A stretch of 64,000 bases of DNA from Myrica gale (Eukaryota > Streptophyta > Magnoliopsida > Fagales > Myricaceae). The stretch lies in NCBI GenBank assembly GCA_963930655.1, contig OZ005621.1:3335001-3399000 (forward strand), in the 5' to 3' direction. Shown here piece after piece: positions 60,950 to 64,000 of this stretch. A program made the translations under genes and the position numbers. Under the pieces are notes generated by a model. The model searched no databases. It was given only the letters and a program-made list of their open reading frames with translations, and was not told the DNA's origin. Position 1 is the stretch's first letter; the number at the start of each line of letters is the position of its first letter.

Positions 60950-61310
60950 TCAGAATCAGTACCATGAAAATTTAAAATTAATAATCCTCAAATTATTCTT
61001 TTTTAGTACCCGCCAAATTAGTACACAATTTAAAATGCACCTCTCATAAACTAAAATATCCTGACTAACGTTATCTGGATCTAAAATATGTAAAATAGAT
61101 TTACCGATGTTAGATATTTTTTGTAAATTGAGGGATAGTTTAGTAATTTGACAAGTAAATGTAATATAAAAATATTCAAAAAATAGAAAATATATTTTCA
61201 TGTATATTTAATGGAGTCAGTTGTGACAAACAATAAAAAAAGTTTCATGTTGTCTGAAACTTTATATAGGCAGATATGAGTAGCATTGAATTATGTAGGA
61301 ACTACTTATT
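60950..61310. other. AT-rich DNA after unit F
   Basis: No U-box-like coding sequence and no other gene recognised. Confidence 0.4.
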
Positions 61311-61990
61311 GTATTTGATAGGGATATATTTCTCGGCCCTAAGAAAGGTTCCTGAAGCCCAATAAGAAGGAAAGTGGATCTCGGGCCGAACAAAAAAGTC
61401 GATAACCATCCTAATACAAACAAAGTTCTTGTCAACTGAACAGTTAGCCGTTTGGGAAAGACCGATAGGATTTTTAAATGCGGATCACATCAAGCATAAA
61501 AAGTAAGGCTTAAGGGGAGTTAATCATCTGATTCCTTAACAAAAGTCGATGCTAGAAAAAATAAAATCTAGACATTAAATGAGCATATAGGAACCGCCTT
61601 CCTGAAAACCAATGAGGAGATAAAAGGGTAAAAAGGGAATAACAGGTCAAGGCCCAATACGACCCGACTCAAAAAGAAAGGAGGAAGGATATATAGAGAA
61701 AGAAAAAAGGCAGAAAAGGTACGCTTGAAAAACCTTCTCTCATACTCTCTCACTAATAATCAAACCACGAAAAAGAAAGATATTATACGATGGCGACTAA
61801 CAATGACATCGAATAAATCTCCTTACGGGGAGGACCTTGAGTCTTAGCTTGTTTACTTTGATTGCAGGAGAAATGAATGAGAGTTTTGACCTTTCAACTC
61901 ATTCCAAGTGTGGGCTTCAAGTCTAGCTCCCTAAAGCTATTGACCTGCTGTGATAGACCATAGACCGATTAAAAATTGGCTCCATCAATT
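61310..61990 (+). mobile_element. LTR-like sequence, possibly solo Gypsy LTR
   Basis: About 0.68 kb of less AT-rich DNA with features of an LTR: a possible TG start near 61318, a TATA-like gatatatagag near 61690, a transcript-like tail, and a tggcgactaacaatgac stretch at about 61790 that loosely recalls a tRNA-Arg type primer site. It ends near gctccatca at about 61990. No matching second LTR or clear target duplication was found. Confidence 0.35.
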
Positions 61991-62363
61991 TTTATTCCTG
62001 TCTGAATTCTACAATATAAATTTAGCAAGGTATTGCAGTGTCGATCCATATCTAATACATTGAAAATATCCCAATAAAAAAGAAAAGAAAAGAAAAGCAA
62101 AGCTATTCCGGATTGCAACCTATGTGAATTACGAGGATGAAGATTTGCTGCGACGTCAAAAATAAATCTGAGCTCATAAGAATAAATTGCAATGCGATTC
62201 TTGATCTGATTTATCTAGAGAACATGTTAAACAAATTTCAATGTTTTGATATTTAACACTTATTGCTCGTAGTTTCTTCTATATCTTTCTCTGATTCGCA
62301 CGAGAATTTTATTTTGAGAAGCTTTTGCGGGCTGCGGCGAAGGACCGCAAAAATTAAAAAAAA

Positions 62364-63329
62364 GGGAAAATTGTCATTTTAGTCCTTGATTTTCACGACT
62401 TTTATTTTTTAGTCCTTAAATTTAATTTTTCAGATTTTAGTCCTTTAATTTTCATTTTTTGACGAAATAGTCATTCCGTCAGGGTTCCGTCTCTTTCCCT
62501 AACAGAAATGTCACATCAGCTGACAACTCAGCATTGATGTGGTAAGGAAAATTGACATTTTAGTCATTGGATTTAATTTTTTCAAATTTTAGTCTTTGAG
62601 TTTACATTTTTTAACGAAATGAACCTTCTGTCAAGGATTACTGTTTAAATAATTATTTGATTGTTAAAATTTTTAGGTGTTTAAAATTTTAGGACGTTGG
62701 AGTTGGTGAAAAAGCGAAGAAAGAGATTATTTGAATGAATTTTTTATATTTATTTGAAGTGAAAAATAATGATTTGATGGGAAGATAAAGAATTTTGGGG
62801 CCACATTCTTTCTGACACTCAATAGAACACATCATGTCTCAATGGTGCTTTGAATAAATAATAGATGATGTTTAGTAGTCAAAATTTTGACCATAATAAA
62901 ACATCACTTTTCACTTCAAATAAATCTAAAAAATTCATTCAAATAATCTCTCTTTTCACTTTTTCACCAACTCTAACATTCTAAAATTTTAAACACCCCA
63001 AAATTTTAACAATCAAACAATTATTTGAACAGTAATCCTTGACAGAAGGGTCATTTCATAAAAAAAATGTAAACTAAATGACTAAAATTTGAACCAATTA
63101 ACCCAATGACTAAAAAATAAAAGTGGTAAAACTCAATGACTAAAATGTCAATTTTCCTTACCACATCAGCGGCTGATGTGGCCTTTCCGTTAGAGAAAGA
63201 GACGAAATCTTGACGGAATGACTATTTTGTCAAAAAATGAAAACCAAATGACTAAAATCTGAAAAAATTAAATTCAAGGACTAAAAAATAAAAGTAATGA
63301 AAATCTAAGGACTAAAATGTCATTTTCCC
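62364..63329. repeat. 966-bp near-perfect hairpin (nested inverted repeats)
   Basis: It starts gggaaaattgtcattttagt and ends with the complement. Nearly every internal segment is mirrored: ggtaaggaaaattgacattt (62541) against the complement at 63150-63160; gacagaagg/ccttctgtc; and an inner family 4 MITE-like pair at about 62645-62790 and 62890-63030. Arms are over 400 bp and the unpaired centre is only about 80 bp (62800-62885). No coding capacity. Confidence 0.8.
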
Positions 63330-63357
63330 AAAAAAAAATTGCCGACTCTATTTTATT

Positions 63358-63621
63358 GGAAATTGACTTTTTAGTCCCAAGATGTTGGACACTTTTTTAT
63401 TTTAGTCTTTCACTTCAACTTCCAAATTTTTAGTCCTTGATTTATTTATTTTTTTACGAAATGATCCTTCTGTTAGTCTTCCATCCATAGGCTTAACGAC
63501 ACATGAAGCGGTCGACCGAGTATATGTGTTGAAAGTGAGCTGTCGACCGCTTCATGTTACAATCGACCGGTATAAATTTGCTTCCGTGTCATGTAGCCTA
63601 GCGACTAAAATGTTAATTTCC
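63358..63621. repeat. MITE-like element (family 1, second copy)
   Basis: It runs from ggaaattgactttttagtcc to gcgactaaaatgttaatttcc, with the internal string cttaacgacacatgaagcgg shared with 4634-4999. tattttat flanks both sides (63349-63356 and 63623-63630). Confidence 0.6.
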
Positions 63622-63957
63622 TTATTTTATCCCAAAGAAGAATTGATCTGTTCAACCCGCCCGCCATAGAAACTTCAGCCACGCTGGAAATTCTGTCTAC
63701 CGACCTCAGAACTTCACACTGGAAATTCTTTACCTACCGACCTCAGAAACTTCCAAGAAAGATCAACGACTCTTATATATCAATTCATATTTATAAAAAA
63801 ATTCATTTCCTTTTGCTTGAAATTAGATTCTCGTATATTCTTCAGAGGGAAAAAGTGCTGATTATTAGCAAAAGTTTCATTCAAATAGAGAAAGCTGAAC
63901 GAGTGAGCTTCCAAATGGAAGGGTACGCTTTGATGGCGTTTTGGAATGAGTTATCTG

Positions 63958-64000
63958 ATGACTGAATTTTCCGGCAGTCGTGGTCGTGGTCGTGGTGCTT
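63958..64000 (+). CDS. Possible start of a gene with an RGG-rich N-terminus, cut by the right edge
   Basis: From the ATG at 63958 the frame reads MTEFSGSRGRGRGA to the edge, an Arg-Gly repeat as in some RNA-binding proteins. A 16-codon upstream frame (MEGYALMAFWNELSDD, 63915-63965) ends in a stop overlapping this start. Only 43 nt are visible, so both the gene and its start are uncertain. Confidence 0.3.
   Translation, partial: MTEFSGSRGRGRGA

Overview
The window is plant nuclear DNA from a eudicot. Genes are split by many short GT-AG introns, intergenic DNA is AT-rich, and it is packed with short inverted-repeat elements, small LTR elements and decayed transposons. Family content (TRM/DUF4378, F-box, USP-kinase, GT47 and hAT remnants) is plant-specific. 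The species cannot be named from the sequence alone.

Layout. 1-2448 (-): 5' part of a TRM-like (DUF3741/DUF4378) gene that runs off the left edge. 4.6-14 kb: repeat-rich DNA with MITEs, a frameshifted F-box pseudogene, an hAT transposase remnant and a miniature LTR retrotransposon (TRIM) with 5-bp target duplications. 14.4-60.8 kb: a tandem array, all on the + strand, of seven related units from the family that contains Arabidopsis PUB33-type proteins (USP-like domain, Ser-rich linker, coiled coil, protein kinase). 61-64 kb: LTR-like DNA, a 966-bp hairpin element, another MITE, and perhaps the first codons of a further gene.

The array. Splice junctions were reconstructed by eye from the conserved exon phases. 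Unit A (14397-18058) has an open 409-codon frame without kinase. Unit A' (about 19.07-20.5 kb) is a fragment lacking exons 1-4. Unit B (24412-28432) has an open 403-codon frame without kinase. Unit C (31121-31774) is a two-exon fragment with a palindrome inserted in exon 1. Unit D (35238-39951) is intact, 756 aa. Unit E (43635-49100) is a pseudogene with several lesions and a 0.74-kb insertion. Unit F (56360-60817) is intact, 739 aa. No unit shows a U-box, although the C-terminus of D stops just where PUB33-type proteins continue into one. The array therefore looks like a birth-and-death cluster of U-box-less USP-kinases plus stand-alone USP/coiled-coil derivatives. Upstream DNA is shared between units (two short conserved boxes and longer duplicated blocks), so the units were copied with their promoters.

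No RNA gene, CRISPR array or prokaryotic-type element was recognised. All exon models are hand-made from splice signals and homology between paralogues; transcript data were not available.
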